NCBI GenBank assembly: GCA_046154525.1
Contig: JBJXDS010000351.1
Coordinates: forward strand, 1 to 10,313
Source of the DNA: JABWCE01 sp046154525
Lineage (GTDB): Bacteria > Bacteroidota > Bacteroidia > NS11-12g > UBA9320
Length of the DNA: 10,313 nucleotides
Direction: 5' to 3'
A model generated the notes under the pieces. It did not search any database. It saw nothing but the letters and a program-made list of their open reading frames with translations, and was not told the DNA's origin. Positions within the stretch are counted from its first letter, which is position 1; each line of letters starts with the position of its first letter. Below, piece by piece: positions 1 to 6,215 of the stretch. The translations under genes were made by a program, and so were the position numbers.

Positions 1-1085
1 AGCATTGCTTCTTCTTTTATCTTTTCATTTGGTAAAATAATGCCAGCCCTATTAGGGGTACTCATTTCAAAACGCAACATATCAATGTCAAGACTGCCAA
101 GTAGTTCAAGCAAAAGTTTTGAGTTAAACCCAATTTCTATGTCTTCGCCCGAATAATCGCAAGCTATTTTTTCAATGGCTTCATTGCTCAAATCAAAATC
201 TTCTGCAGAAATACTCATTTCGCTTCCTGCAAGCTTTAATCTTATTTGGTGCGTTGATTTGTTGGAGTAAATAGAAATACGTTTTACAGAATTGTGCAAA
301 TCTTCCCGGTTTATAATCAATACATTGGGGTTTTCCTGCGGAATTACTGCATTATAGTCGGGGTATTTTTCATCAATAAACCTGCACACTAATTTGGTAT
401 CACCAAAAGAGAAAAAGGCATTGGAACGGTTATAATCAATTTGAACCGGTATCGAAGCCCCCATCAAACTTGATTTTAATAAGTTAAGGGCTTTTTTGGG
501 AAGTATAAAACTGTGCTTAACACCTGGCTTTACATCATTCCGTTCTACCTTCACCAATCGGTTGGCATCGGTGGCCACAAAGGTTATTTTATTTTCTTCC
601 AGTTCTACAAAAACCCCGGTAAGGTTCAATCTTAGTTCATCGTTGCCAGTGGCAAAAATGGTTTTGGCAATACAATTTTGAAGCGTTTCTGACGCCATGC
701 TGAACGATGATTCTGATTCAGTTTCAGGCAATTTTGGAAAATCTTTTCCGGGCTGACCAGCTAATTTATAGTTACCAAACTCCGATTGTATTTGAACCTG
801 AAATGTTTTTTCATCTATTGTAAAGGTAACCGGTTGATTGGGCAATGATCGCAGGGTTTCTATGGTTAACCTGGATGGAACAGCTACTGAAATTTTACCA
901 TCTGATTCAATAGACATGGATGTGGTCATACTGGTTTCCAAATCGGTACTGGTAATACTCAGATTATTTTTATCGATGTTAAAAAGAAAATTTTCAATAA
1001 TAGGAAGCGTGGGCTTGCTAACAAGCGTTCCGCTTATTTTTTGTAGATGCTCCACTAACGAAGTGGTGTTCGCAATAAATTTCAT
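1..1085 (-). CDS. dnaN: DNA polymerase III subunit beta (sliding clamp), 3' end cut by window
   Basis: This is the ring-shaped processivity clamp that holds the replicative polymerase, and many repair proteins, on DNA. Reading leftward from the ATG at 1085-1083 gives about 361 uninterrupted codons beginning MKFIANTTSLVEHLQKISG. Recognisable clamp segments follow in order, including VAVPSRLTIETLRSLP, LRLNLTGVFVELEENKITFVATDANRL, and near the end FNSKLLLELLGSLDIDMLRFEMS followed by AGIILP. Clamps are usually about 366-375 residues, so only roughly the last ten residues and the stop lie beyond position 1. The gene diverges from the LytTR regulator, with 274 bp between the two starts. A TAnnTTTG-type box sits just upstream of the ATG, implying a very short leader. 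No frameshift or missing region is visible. The family assignment is firm; the start fits the conserved clamp N-terminus. Confidence 0.96.
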   Translation of the reverse strand, partial: MKFIANTTSLVEHLQKISGTLVSKPTLPIIENFLFNIDKNNLSITSTDLETSMTTSMSIESDGKISVAVPSRLTIETLRSLPNQPVTFTIDEKTFQVQIQSEFGNYKLAGQPGKDFPKLPETESESSFSMASETLQNCIAKTIFATGNDELRLNLTGVFVELEENKITFVATDANRLVKVERNDVKPGVKHSFILPKKALNLLKSSLMGASIPVQIDYNRSNAFFSFGDTKLVCRFIDEKYPDYNAVIPQENPNVLIINREDLHNSVKRISIYSNKSTHQIRLKLAGSEMSISAEDFDLSNEAIEKIACDYSGEDIEIGFNSKLLLELLGSLDIDMLRFEMSTPNRAGIILPNEKIKEEAM

Positions 1086-1091
1086 AGGTGG

Positions 1092-1123
1092 CAAAAATAC
1101 ATAACTCGTGGTATAGATTTCAA
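1092..1123 (-). promoter_or_regulatory. Candidate Bacteroidota promoter of dnaN
   Basis: Read leftward, TTG (1123-1121) is followed after 21 bp by TATTTTTG (1099-1092). That is an exact match to the TAnnTTTG -7 element used by the primary sigma factor of Bacteroidota. The box ends 6 bp before the dnaN ATG, so transcription would begin at or within a few bases of the start codon, giving a leaderless or nearly leaderless mRNA. Matches to this short AT-rich motif do arise by chance, so confidence is moderate. Confidence 0.45.
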
Positions 1124-1299
1124 CAAATAATAATGAAATTTTTGCAATAGTTATGTTAAGCCCAGTATATTAGAGGGTCCTGATTTTTATCAAGTTATAT
1201 TTTAAAAAAAGTGTATGACCATTTTTTTGAGCCTTTCATGCAAATAGATAAGAATTGTTGAAAAACAGTTGTAGAATTTTTCTGTTAAATTGGTGGAAA

Positions 1300-1337
1300 T
1301 TTACTGCTTCAAATCAAAGGAGATTTGGAGTAGTAAA
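1300..1337 (+). promoter_or_regulatory. 16-bp leader hairpin / inverted repeat upstream of the LytTR gene
   Basis: The arm at 1300-1315 (TTTACTGCTTCAAATC) pairs along its whole length with 1322-1337 (GATTTGGAGTAGTAAA) around the 6-nt loop AAAGGA. Fourteen pairs are Watson-Crick, and the other two (position 7, G with T; position 10, T with G) are wobble pairs in a rightward RNA. The hairpin ends 22 nt before the ATG at 1360 and has no T-run, so it is not a terminator. It may be a 5' UTR structure or a dyad operator for this regulator or another. The function is unknown; the structure itself is plainly visible. Confidence 0.6.
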
Positions 1338-1359
1338 AGCACGCTGAATTAAGAATACG

Positions 1360-2085
1360 ATGGATAAGGTAAAAATTGGTATAGTAGAAGATGATGAGAT
1401 AATATCTCGCAATATACACATAATCCTTAATGATCTAGGATATGAAACCACCATTCCTGCCACTAACTACGAGGATGCCATTCGTATGATTGAAAAAGAA
1501 AAGCCTGATTTGGTGATGCTTGACATACAAATAGATGGAGATAAAGATGGAATAGAAGTGGCAGATGCCATCAATAAAAATTTTAAAATACCTTTCATTT
1601 TTTTAACCTCCAATTCAGATAAATATACCATTGAAAGGGCTAAAAAAGTATTTCCACCGGCTTATCTTATCAAACCGTTTAATAAGCAAGATTTATACAG
1701 TGCTATTGAAATATGCCTTTACAATTTTTCGAAAGAAACAAACCCTATGGAGGCTACCGATACCTATGCCCATAGGGATTTTATATTTATTAAGGATGGA
1801 TATTATTTTCATAAAGTAAAAACGGCCGACATTTATTATATGGAAAGTGACCACGTTTATGTAAATGTTTACACCACATCCAAAAAAATTACAGTTCGGG
1901 CTTCACTAAACAATTATATAGAGAATTTTAGTAAAAATAATTTTTTTAGGCCCCATCGTAGCTATGCTATAAATATGGATCATATTGATACTATCAATTC
2001 TGAGTATGTTTTGATAAATGGATCAAAAATACCCATCACCAAACAAAAAAGAGATGAGCTAATGGTAAAGCTCAATATCCTTTAA
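1360..2085 (+). CDS. LytTR-family response regulator (receiver plus LytTR DNA-binding domain)
   Basis: A two-component response regulator that presumably switches transcription when phosphorylated. The N-terminal receiver (about residues 4-120) has the acidic pair in VEDDE (10-13), the phospho-acceptor Asp55 in VMLDIQI, Thr83 in FLTS and Lys105 in LIKPF, so the full active set is present. A linker of about 20 residues leads to a LytTR domain (about 138-240) with typical segments: IKDGYYFHKV, ADIYYMESDHVYVNVYT, an ITVRASLNNY stretch, FFRPHRSYAINMDHID and a final IPITKQKRDEL. The length of 241 residues is normal for the family. No histidine kinase lies next to it, so it is an orphan in this window. 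The ATG at 1360 directly precedes the receiver's first beta strand. A 16-bp hairpin sits in its leader. The target genes cannot be inferred from sequence. Confidence 0.93.
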   Translation: MDKVKIGIVEDDEIISRNIHIILNDLGYETTIPATNYEDAIRMIEKEKPDLVMLDIQIDGDKDGIEVADAINKNFKIPFIFLTSNSDKYTIERAKKVFPPAYLIKPFNKQDLYSAIEICLYNFSKETNPMEATDTYAHRDFIFIKDGYYFHKVKTADIYYMESDHVYVNVYTTSKKITVRASLNNYIENFSKNNFFRPHRSYAINMDHIDTINSEYVLINGSKIPITKQKRDELMVKLNIL

Positions 2086-2272
2086 ATCCTTAATTAAATA
2101 ACAAAATTTCCTGTTTCAGAACATTCGTTATTGAAATTATTCAATATGCTTTTAATCTTGTTTTTTGATTTACCTATTAATTCTGGTTTATCAAAATTTA
2201 AAGCGAAAAAATAAACATGGTTGTTTCAAGCACCATGAATTTTAAAAATAAAGCCTATTGAAAAATTTACCG

Positions 2273-2312
2273 TAAGTATCCAGGCCCACTTCGATGTGGG
2301 CTTTGGTACTTA
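2273..2312 (+). repeat. Long hairpin with GCCCAC/GTGGGC core
   Basis: The core GCCCAC (2284-2289) pairs with GTGGGC (2296-2301) around TTCGAT. After a small internal loop, CCA (2280-2282) pairs with TGG (2304-2306). After a one-base bulge, TAAGTA (2273-2278) pairs with TACTTA (2307-2312). This gives 15 pairs over 40 nt. No T-run follows, so it is not a simple terminator. It shares TAAGTAT and GCCCAC with the next hairpin, as REP-type palindrome pairs do, but I cannot show that it recurs elsewhere in the genome. Confidence 0.55.
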
Positions 2313-2335
2313 AATAACAAGCTAAGTAATTAAAA

Positions 2336-2371
2336 TAAGTATTGCCCACAGTTGCACTGTGGTCTATAATA
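2336..2371 (+). repeat. Second hairpin, CCACAGT/ACTGTGG, partial repeat of the first
   Basis: A perfect 7-bp stem, CCACAGT (2346-2352) with ACTGTGG (2356-2362), closes a TGC loop; TATT (2340-2343) and AATA (2368-2371) can pair outside it. The left flank repeats elements of the preceding hairpin: TAAGTAT at 2336-2342 copies 2273-2279, and GCCCAC at 2344-2349 copies 2284-2289. The two hairpins therefore look like diverged copies or a paired palindrome unit about 60 bp apart. The function is not evident. Confidence 0.5.
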
Positions 2372-2390
2372 TTTTATAGTTAGTAGAATT

Positions 2391-2429
2391 AACAGGTTTG
2401 GGTGTGAACCCGAACCTGTTTTATTTTAT
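2391..2429 (+). terminator. Rho-independent terminator, rightward
   Basis: AACAGGTT (2391-2398) pairs with AACCTGTT (2413-2420), T2399 wobbles with G2412, and GGGT (2400-2403) pairs with ACCC (2408-2411) around a GTGA loop, making a 13-pair stem. A T-rich tail follows directly (TTTTATTTTAT, ending at 2429). Both the wobble pair and the T-run fit rightward transcription. The only rightward gene upstream is the LytTR regulator, whose stop is 306 nt away, so the terminator serves either a long 3' UTR or an independent transcript from the hairpin region. Confidence 0.75.
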
Positions 2430-2493
2430 AGATTTTTCCTACCTGATTTTGAAGTTTAATTTGCTTAACATTAAGTTTTGCCTATTTCTGTTT

Positions 2494-2501
2494 TACCTTT
2501 G
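2494..2501 (+). promoter_or_regulatory. -7 box (TACCTTTG) before the thioesterase-smpB pair
   Basis: TACCTTTG matches the Bacteroidota -7 consensus TAnnTTTG exactly and lies 13 bp before the ATG at 2515, implying a leader of only a few bases. No TTG occurs at the usual 17-23 bp upstream, so the -33 half is missing or diverged. Its place after the terminator and before a gene start supports it; the short motif alone is weak evidence. Confidence 0.4.
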
Positions 2502-2514
2502 AGAAAAATTGTAA

Positions 2515-2919
2515 ATGCTACACCTTTATAATAATGGCGATTCCAAAGAATTTAAAAGGCAAGTAGAAATATCCGATATAGCTTCATTTGATTCGGGAAC
2601 GGTACATGAAGTCTTGGCCACATTTGCTTTGGGCCGTGATGCAGAATGGGTGTGTCGTTTGTTTGTAATTGATATGAAAGAAGCAGATGAAGAAGGAATA
2701 GGTACTTTTTTGGAAATAGAGCATAAAGGCCCTGCTTTTGTTGGAGAAACTGTAAACTATACAGGTATATTTGAAGAACACAAGGGAAACAATGTAATTT
2801 GCAGTTTTAAAGCCGAGGTAGGCCAACGACTGATTGCCACTGGCCGAACCGGACAAAAAATATTGAAAAAAGAAAAGATTAACCAATTATTTAATAGCAT
2901 ACGTGGCGAAGGACACTAA
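2515..2919 (+). CDS. Hotdog-fold thioesterase, fluoroacetyl-CoA thioesterase (FlK)-like
   Basis: A single-domain, 134-residue hotdog protein, probably cytoplasmic, that likely hydrolyses a small acyl-CoA thioester. Helix-region residues EVLATFALGRDAEWVCRLFV (33-52) and the strand EIEHKGPAFVGETV (67-80) match the FlK-like family, in which the usual texts read ATP....mE and H.aptpvG. Thr36, Glu44 and His70 have spacings of 8 and 26. These are the same spacings I recall for the FlK catalytic Thr42, Glu50 and His76, and Gly63 falls where FlK has Gly69. This makes thioester hydrolysis credible, but the natural substrate is unknown, and fluoroacetyl-CoA itself is unlikely outside its producer. The gene begins at the ATG 2515 and its 3' end overlaps smpB by 17 nt in another frame, so the two are probably co-transcribed and translationally coupled. 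Confidence 0.8.
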   Translation: MLHLYNNGDSKEFKRQVEISDIASFDSGTVHEVLATFALGRDAEWVCRLFVIDMKEADEEGIGTFLEIEHKGPAFVGETVNYTGIFEEHKGNNVICSFKAEVGQRLIATGRTGQKILKKEKINQLFNSIRGEGH

Positions 2920-3361
2920 ACCCAAAGCGGTTTCCATAAAAAACAAAAAGGCATCGTTTGAGTATCATCTTGAAACGAAATTTACAGCGGGCATTATTCT
3001 TAAGGGTACCGAGGTGAAATCCATCCGGGCGGGACATGCCAATATAAGCGATGCCTATTGTATAGTCGCCGATGGCAAAGTCATTATTAAAAACATGCAC
3101 ATTTCCGAGTTTAAAAATGCCGGTCAGGCCCAACACCAGCCTATTCATGACCGAGTTTTGCTTTTAAAAAAAAAGGAAATAAAAAAAATTAGCGATACGC
3201 TTAAAGACAAAGGTTACACGTTGGTTCCTATTGAACTTTCCTTTTCTGAAAGTGGCTTTGCCAAAGTGCAAATAGCCTTAGCTAAGGGCAAGAAGAACTT
3301 TGATAAACGTGAAGATTTAAAATCGAAAGATGTAAAGCGTGAATTGGAGAGGTATGAATAA
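2903..3361 (+). CDS. smpB: SsrA-binding protein SmpB (trans-translation)
   Basis: SmpB binds tmRNA and delivers it to ribosomes stalled on broken mRNAs, so that the nascent peptide is tagged for degradation. The protein has the expected text throughout: IKNKKASFEY (12-21), GTEVKSIRAGHANISDAYC (35-53), the KNMHISEF segment (63-70), DRVLLLKKKEI (83-93), the IALAKGKKNFDKRED block (124-138) and a short basic tail ending KRELERYE. Its 152 residues are normal for the family. The start is GTG at 2903: the frame is closed by a TGA at 2864-2866, and the next ATG falls inside the conserved core at residue 65. The GTG lies inside the end of the thioesterase gene, which suggests translational coupling. 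The tmRNA gene is not in this window. Confidence 0.96.
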   Translation: MAKDTKPKAVSIKNKKASFEYHLETKFTAGIILKGTEVKSIRAGHANISDAYCIVADGKVIIKNMHISEFKNAGQAQHQPIHDRVLLLKKKEIKKISDTLKDKGYTLVPIELSFSESGFAKVQIALAKGKKNFDKREDLKSKDVKRELERYE

Positions 3362-3390
3362 TTTTTAAAAAATATTTTACTTCTCTCTAA

Positions 3391-3418
3391 TTGTATCCTT
3401 CAAATTAATTTAAATTTG
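3391..3418 (+). promoter_or_regulatory. Bacteroidota-type promoter of the secreted LamG protein
   Basis: TTG (3391-3393), a 17-bp spacer and TAAATTTG (3411-3418) match the TTG-N17-23-TAnnTTTG pattern of the Bacteroidota primary sigma factor in both halves. The box lies 25 bp before the ATG at 3444, in the only intergenic gap between smpB and this gene, and implies a leader of roughly 20 nt. It would drive the secreted protein together with the acetyltransferase gene behind it. Confidence 0.55.
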
Positions 3419-3443
3419 GCTCCTTTTAATTTTTTTTTAAAAT

Positions 3444-6212
3444 ATGCTTAAAAATTTACTCGTTGTTACCGTGCTTATTTTTACACAATCATTTGTGGTT
3501 ATTGCTCAAAAACCGGGATCATTAACTGCCATTGAATTGGATGGAACCGACGATTATGTTGCCATTCCGGATAATTCGGCATTAAACCCTTCGGCTAAAA
3601 TAACGGTGGAAGCCTGGATAAAAGCGGATGCTTATGCCAGCACTAATTATGGAAACAGCATTCTTTGCAAGCACGGATGGGCGACAGGAAATAAAGGATA
3701 TGTGCTTAGATGTGGCGACAATGGCAGAGCCGGTTTTAATATTGCCAACGCTTCAGGTACTTGGGTTGAAACGTTTAGCCCTCAAATTATGAAGACAGGA
3801 ATATGGTACCATGTGGCAGGTGTATTTAATGGCGATTCAGTATTGATTTTTATCAATGGGAATTTGGAAGCATCTACTGTCTATTCGGGAACCATGAGTC
3901 CTTCAACAGGTTTGGCTCCTAAAATTGGTGACCTAGCTTATAGCGTAGGTGGCACCCGTTATTTTAAAGGGCAAATAGATGAAGTAAGGGTTTGGAATAC
4001 CGCATTAACAAAGGCAACCATCCGCGATTGGATGTGCCGAAAGGTTTCAAATACCCATCCTTATTACAGCAATTTAGCTGGGTACTATAAATTGGATGAT
4101 GCAACAGGAACCTCTGCAACCGATCAATCGGCCAATGCGAATACAGCTACTTTGAATAATGGCCCTAAATGGGTAAACTCAGGAGCGGTATTGGGTGATA
4201 GTAGTGCCCATACCTACGGTGGTAAAATAGTAGATTTAAAAACAAAATTTGGTGATGTGTTTTCGGTTAAAAATATTAAAAACTCACCAGCCAGTGTTCA
4301 TACCGTAGTGTATTATGGCATCACCAGTCAGCAGCCTAATTTTAACGTAAAAGGAAGCATCGATAGCTCTCATTATTTTGGGGTGTATTATGTAGATAAT
4401 TCTTCTGTAAATTTTGATATTAACTATAATTTTAAAAATTACGCCAAAGCATCCTCAGCTAAATGCAAAGTAAATATGTTTTCGAAACCACATGGTAATA
4501 CCGGTAATTGGGATTATACGGCTTCAAAGTTTTTTGACAATGGTGACAGTATAGAAATAAAAAAACAGACGAATAAAGAATTTATTATGGCTCAGTTTGA
4601 ACCAGATTCGAATAAAATATTGGTAAACCCTACCGGGATAAACTGGTTTTGTGGTGGTGACAGCCTTTTTTTAATGGCAGCTGACAAGGATTCATTTACC
4701 TATTCATGGTATAAAAATGGTAATTTAATTAATGGAAAAACGAAAAAAACCCTGTGGGTTACTGCTGATGGAAATTACAGGGTAAAACTTACCCGCAGCG
4801 GGGCATCGTCATGCGGTTTTATGAGTGCAGGGTTAGCCATCAGTAGCCGGAAAACCAATGTTACATGGAGTTATAGCTTGACCACTTGCCAAAATAGCGA
4901 TAGTGTGATGTTAACATCAGGCTCACCATCGGGTGGGTATTACTCTGGAAAAACGGTTACATCCAACGGTTATTTTCACCCTAAGCTGGCAGGTTCAGGC
5001 AAGCATACTCTTGTTTACAATTTTATTGATACCAATAATTGTGTTCAAAAGGTATCGAATGTTGTTACACTTTTAGATACAATTAAACTTACTAAAACCT
5101 CCATCCCCGATGCCTGTTTTGGCTCGGCCCCAATAGCTCTAAATAATGTTTCCCCAACCGGTGGAAACTATCAGGGTAAAGGAGTTACTGCCAGTACGTT
5201 TAGTCCTATTACCGCTGGTGTAGGAACCCATACCATAACTTACATATATACTAACTCTAATGCTTGTAAAAGCAAATATTTGTTTACCATTAGTATTAAT
5301 AAACCCGATAGTATTTCTGTTAAATTAAAAGATAAAGCATGTGATTATGATGCCCCAATTACCGTAAGTTTATATCCAGCTAACGGAGTGCTTAAGGGAG
5401 GAGCTGTCATTGCTCAAATGTTTTATCCACTTTTTGCGGGTAAAGGAACGCATTGGGTATACTATTCAATTACCGATTCGCATCAGTGTGAGGTTAAAGA
5501 TTCGGCCAAAATTTATATTTCGGGATCACCAAAAGCAAGTATAAAATCGTTTTCAAGCGTTTGTGATAATGCCCATGATTTTAAGCTTACAGGCGGGCAG
5601 CCGGCTGATAGTGGAAAGTATATGGCCGGCGGATTGTTCACAGATAAATTTAGCCCCAAAATTGTAGGGAAAGGACTACATAAAATAGAATATAAAGTGG
5701 TAAACTATTTCGGGTGCCGCGATTCGGCCAGCACGTTTATTCGCGTAAATGCATCTCCTGTAAAACCTGTAATTACAGTAACAGGCAATACCCTGACATC
5801 AAGTGCCACCAAAGGCAATCAGTGGATGAACAAGAATGGTGAAATAGTGGGGGCTGAACAACAAAATTATAACCCTACCGTTGATGGACTTTACCTTGTA
5901 AGAGTTACCAACGATTCCAATTGTAGCAATACTTCCGATACGTTTCAGTTTAAAAAAGTGGGGATTAAACTTACATTTAAATCCACTATTTCAATATTCC
6001 CTAATCCATCCAATAACGGGGTGTTTTTTATAGAAGGATTGCCCGCCAACTCACATATTAAAGTTATTGATATTTTAGGTCATGAATTAGTAGATTTTAA
6101 AAATGAAAAATCAAATACCATAATTGATTTAAATAACTTTGGAAGCGGAACATATTTTATGAGTATAAAGAGGGGAGAGGAATTTTATAATTACAGGTTG
6201 GTAGTTCTATAA
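3444..6212 (+). CDS. Secreted LamG-domain protein with Cys-pair repeats and T9SS C-terminal sorting domain
   Basis: A 922-residue cell-surface or secreted protein. A signal peptide (residues 1-21, cleavage probably after VVIA) leads to a LamG/concanavalin-A-like domain (about 27-200), seen in IELDGTDDYVAIPD, ITVEAWIKAD, WYHVAGVFNGDSVLIFING and FKGQIDEVRVWNTAL. Such domains commonly bind glycans or proteins. A beta-rich segment (about 255-390) is unassigned. Ig-like modules (about 394-468 and 774-836) have the W..NG......G.Y.V pattern. Between them are four tandem repeats of about 75 residues. The C-terminus (about 849-922) is a type A sorting domain: ISIFPNPSNNGVFFIEG, IKVIDILGHEL and a final GTYFMSIKRGEEFYNYRLVVL-like strand. 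T9SS uses this domain for export across the outer membrane and then usually cleaves it. No catalytic domain is recognisable, so adhesion or a structural role is the likeliest guess. The acetyltransferase gene starts 3 nt after the stop. Confidence 0.9.
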   Translation: MLKNLLVVTVLIFTQSFVVIAQKPGSLTAIELDGTDDYVAIPDNSALNPSAKITVEAWIKADAYASTNYGNSILCKHGWATGNKGYVLRCGDNGRAGFNIANASGTWVETFSPQIMKTGIWYHVAGVFNGDSVLIFINGNLEASTVYSGTMSPSTGLAPKIGDLAYSVGGTRYFKGQIDEVRVWNTALTKATIRDWMCRKVSNTHPYYSNLAGYYKLDDATGTSATDQSANANTATLNNGPKWVNSGAVLGDSSAHTYGGKIVDLKTKFGDVFSVKNIKNSPASVHTVVYYGITSQQPNFNVKGSIDSSHYFGVYYVDNSSVNFDINYNFKNYAKASSAKCKVNMFSKPHGNTGNWDYTASKFFDNGDSIEIKKQTNKEFIMAQFEPDSNKILVNPTGINWFCGGDSLFLMAADKDSFTYSWYKNGNLINGKTKKTLWVTADGNYRVKLTRSGASSCGFMSAGLAISSRKTNVTWSYSLTTCQNSDSVMLTSGSPSGGYYSGKTVTSNGYFHPKLAGSGKHTLVYNFIDTNNCVQKVSNVVTLLDTIKLTKTSIPDACFGSAPIALNNVSPTGGNYQGKGVTASTFSPITAGVGTHTITYIYTNSNACKSKYLFTISINKPDSISVKLKDKACDYDAPITVSLYPANGVLKGGAVIAQMFYPLFAGKGTHWVYYSITDSHQCEVKDSAKIYISGSPKASIKSFSSVCDNAHDFKLTGGQPADSGKYMAGGLFTDKFSPKIVGKGLHKIEYKVVNYFGCRDSASTFIRVNASPVKPVITVTGNTLTSSATKGNQWMNKNGEIVGAEQQNYNPTVDGLYLVRVTNDSNCSNTSDTFQFKKVGIKLTFKSTISIFPNPSNNGVFFIEGLPANSHIKVIDILGHELVDFKNEKSNTIIDLNNFGSGTYFMSIKRGEEFYNYRLVVL
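4857..5747 (+). repeat. Four tandem protein repeats (about 75 residues each) inside the T9SS protein
   Basis: Residues 472-768 hold four diverged copies of one module. Each has a first Cys, then a sP.GG.Y.GkgV....F.P..aG.GtHt..Y core, then a second Cys before the closing strand. The Cys pairs are 482/533, 558/608, 633/682 and 707/758, a constant spacing of 49-51, which suggests one disulfide per module outside the cell. Core examples are SPTGGNYQGKGV and SPITAGVGTHTITYIY. The copies are related in protein sequence, but I saw no long identical DNA stretches, so the duplication is old. Confidence 0.8.
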
Positions 6213-6215
6213 AAA

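Larger units (their letters stand above)
2086..2514. other. 428-bp non-coding region with several hairpins
   Basis: No convincing protein gene is present on either strand; the only ORFs are a dozen or so codons long. The left part (2086-2215) is plain AT-rich sequence. From 2216 onward there are a short inverted repeat (CATGGT at 2216-2221 with ACCATG at 2232-2237), two GC-rich hairpins that share sequence, and a terminator ending near 2429, listed separately. The final 85 bp contain the -7 box of the thioesterase gene. The region could be a long 3' UTR of the LytTR gene, a small-RNA gene or a pair of REP-like palindromes. Confidence 0.6.

Noticed and set aside
838..1104. 88-codon plus-strand ORF at the left side
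   Set aside because: It lies wholly opposite the start of dnaN and its sequence is the antisense shadow of the clamp.
2218..2262. 14-codon ORF (MVVSSTMNFK...) before the first hairpin
   Set aside because: It is very short, with no start-site signal and no resemblance to a known leader peptide. It overlaps the CATGGT/ACCATG inverted repeat, which accounts for the start codon.
2273..2371. CRISPR-like repeat array
   Set aside because: There are only two related elements, they differ in sequence and spacing, and no cas genes are present.
3163..3193. Runs of A (A9 and A8) within smpB that could act as slippery frameshift sites
   Set aside because: The normal frame stays open and encodes the conserved SmpB segment (LLLKKKEIKKI) across the runs. 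No product is gained by shifting frame.
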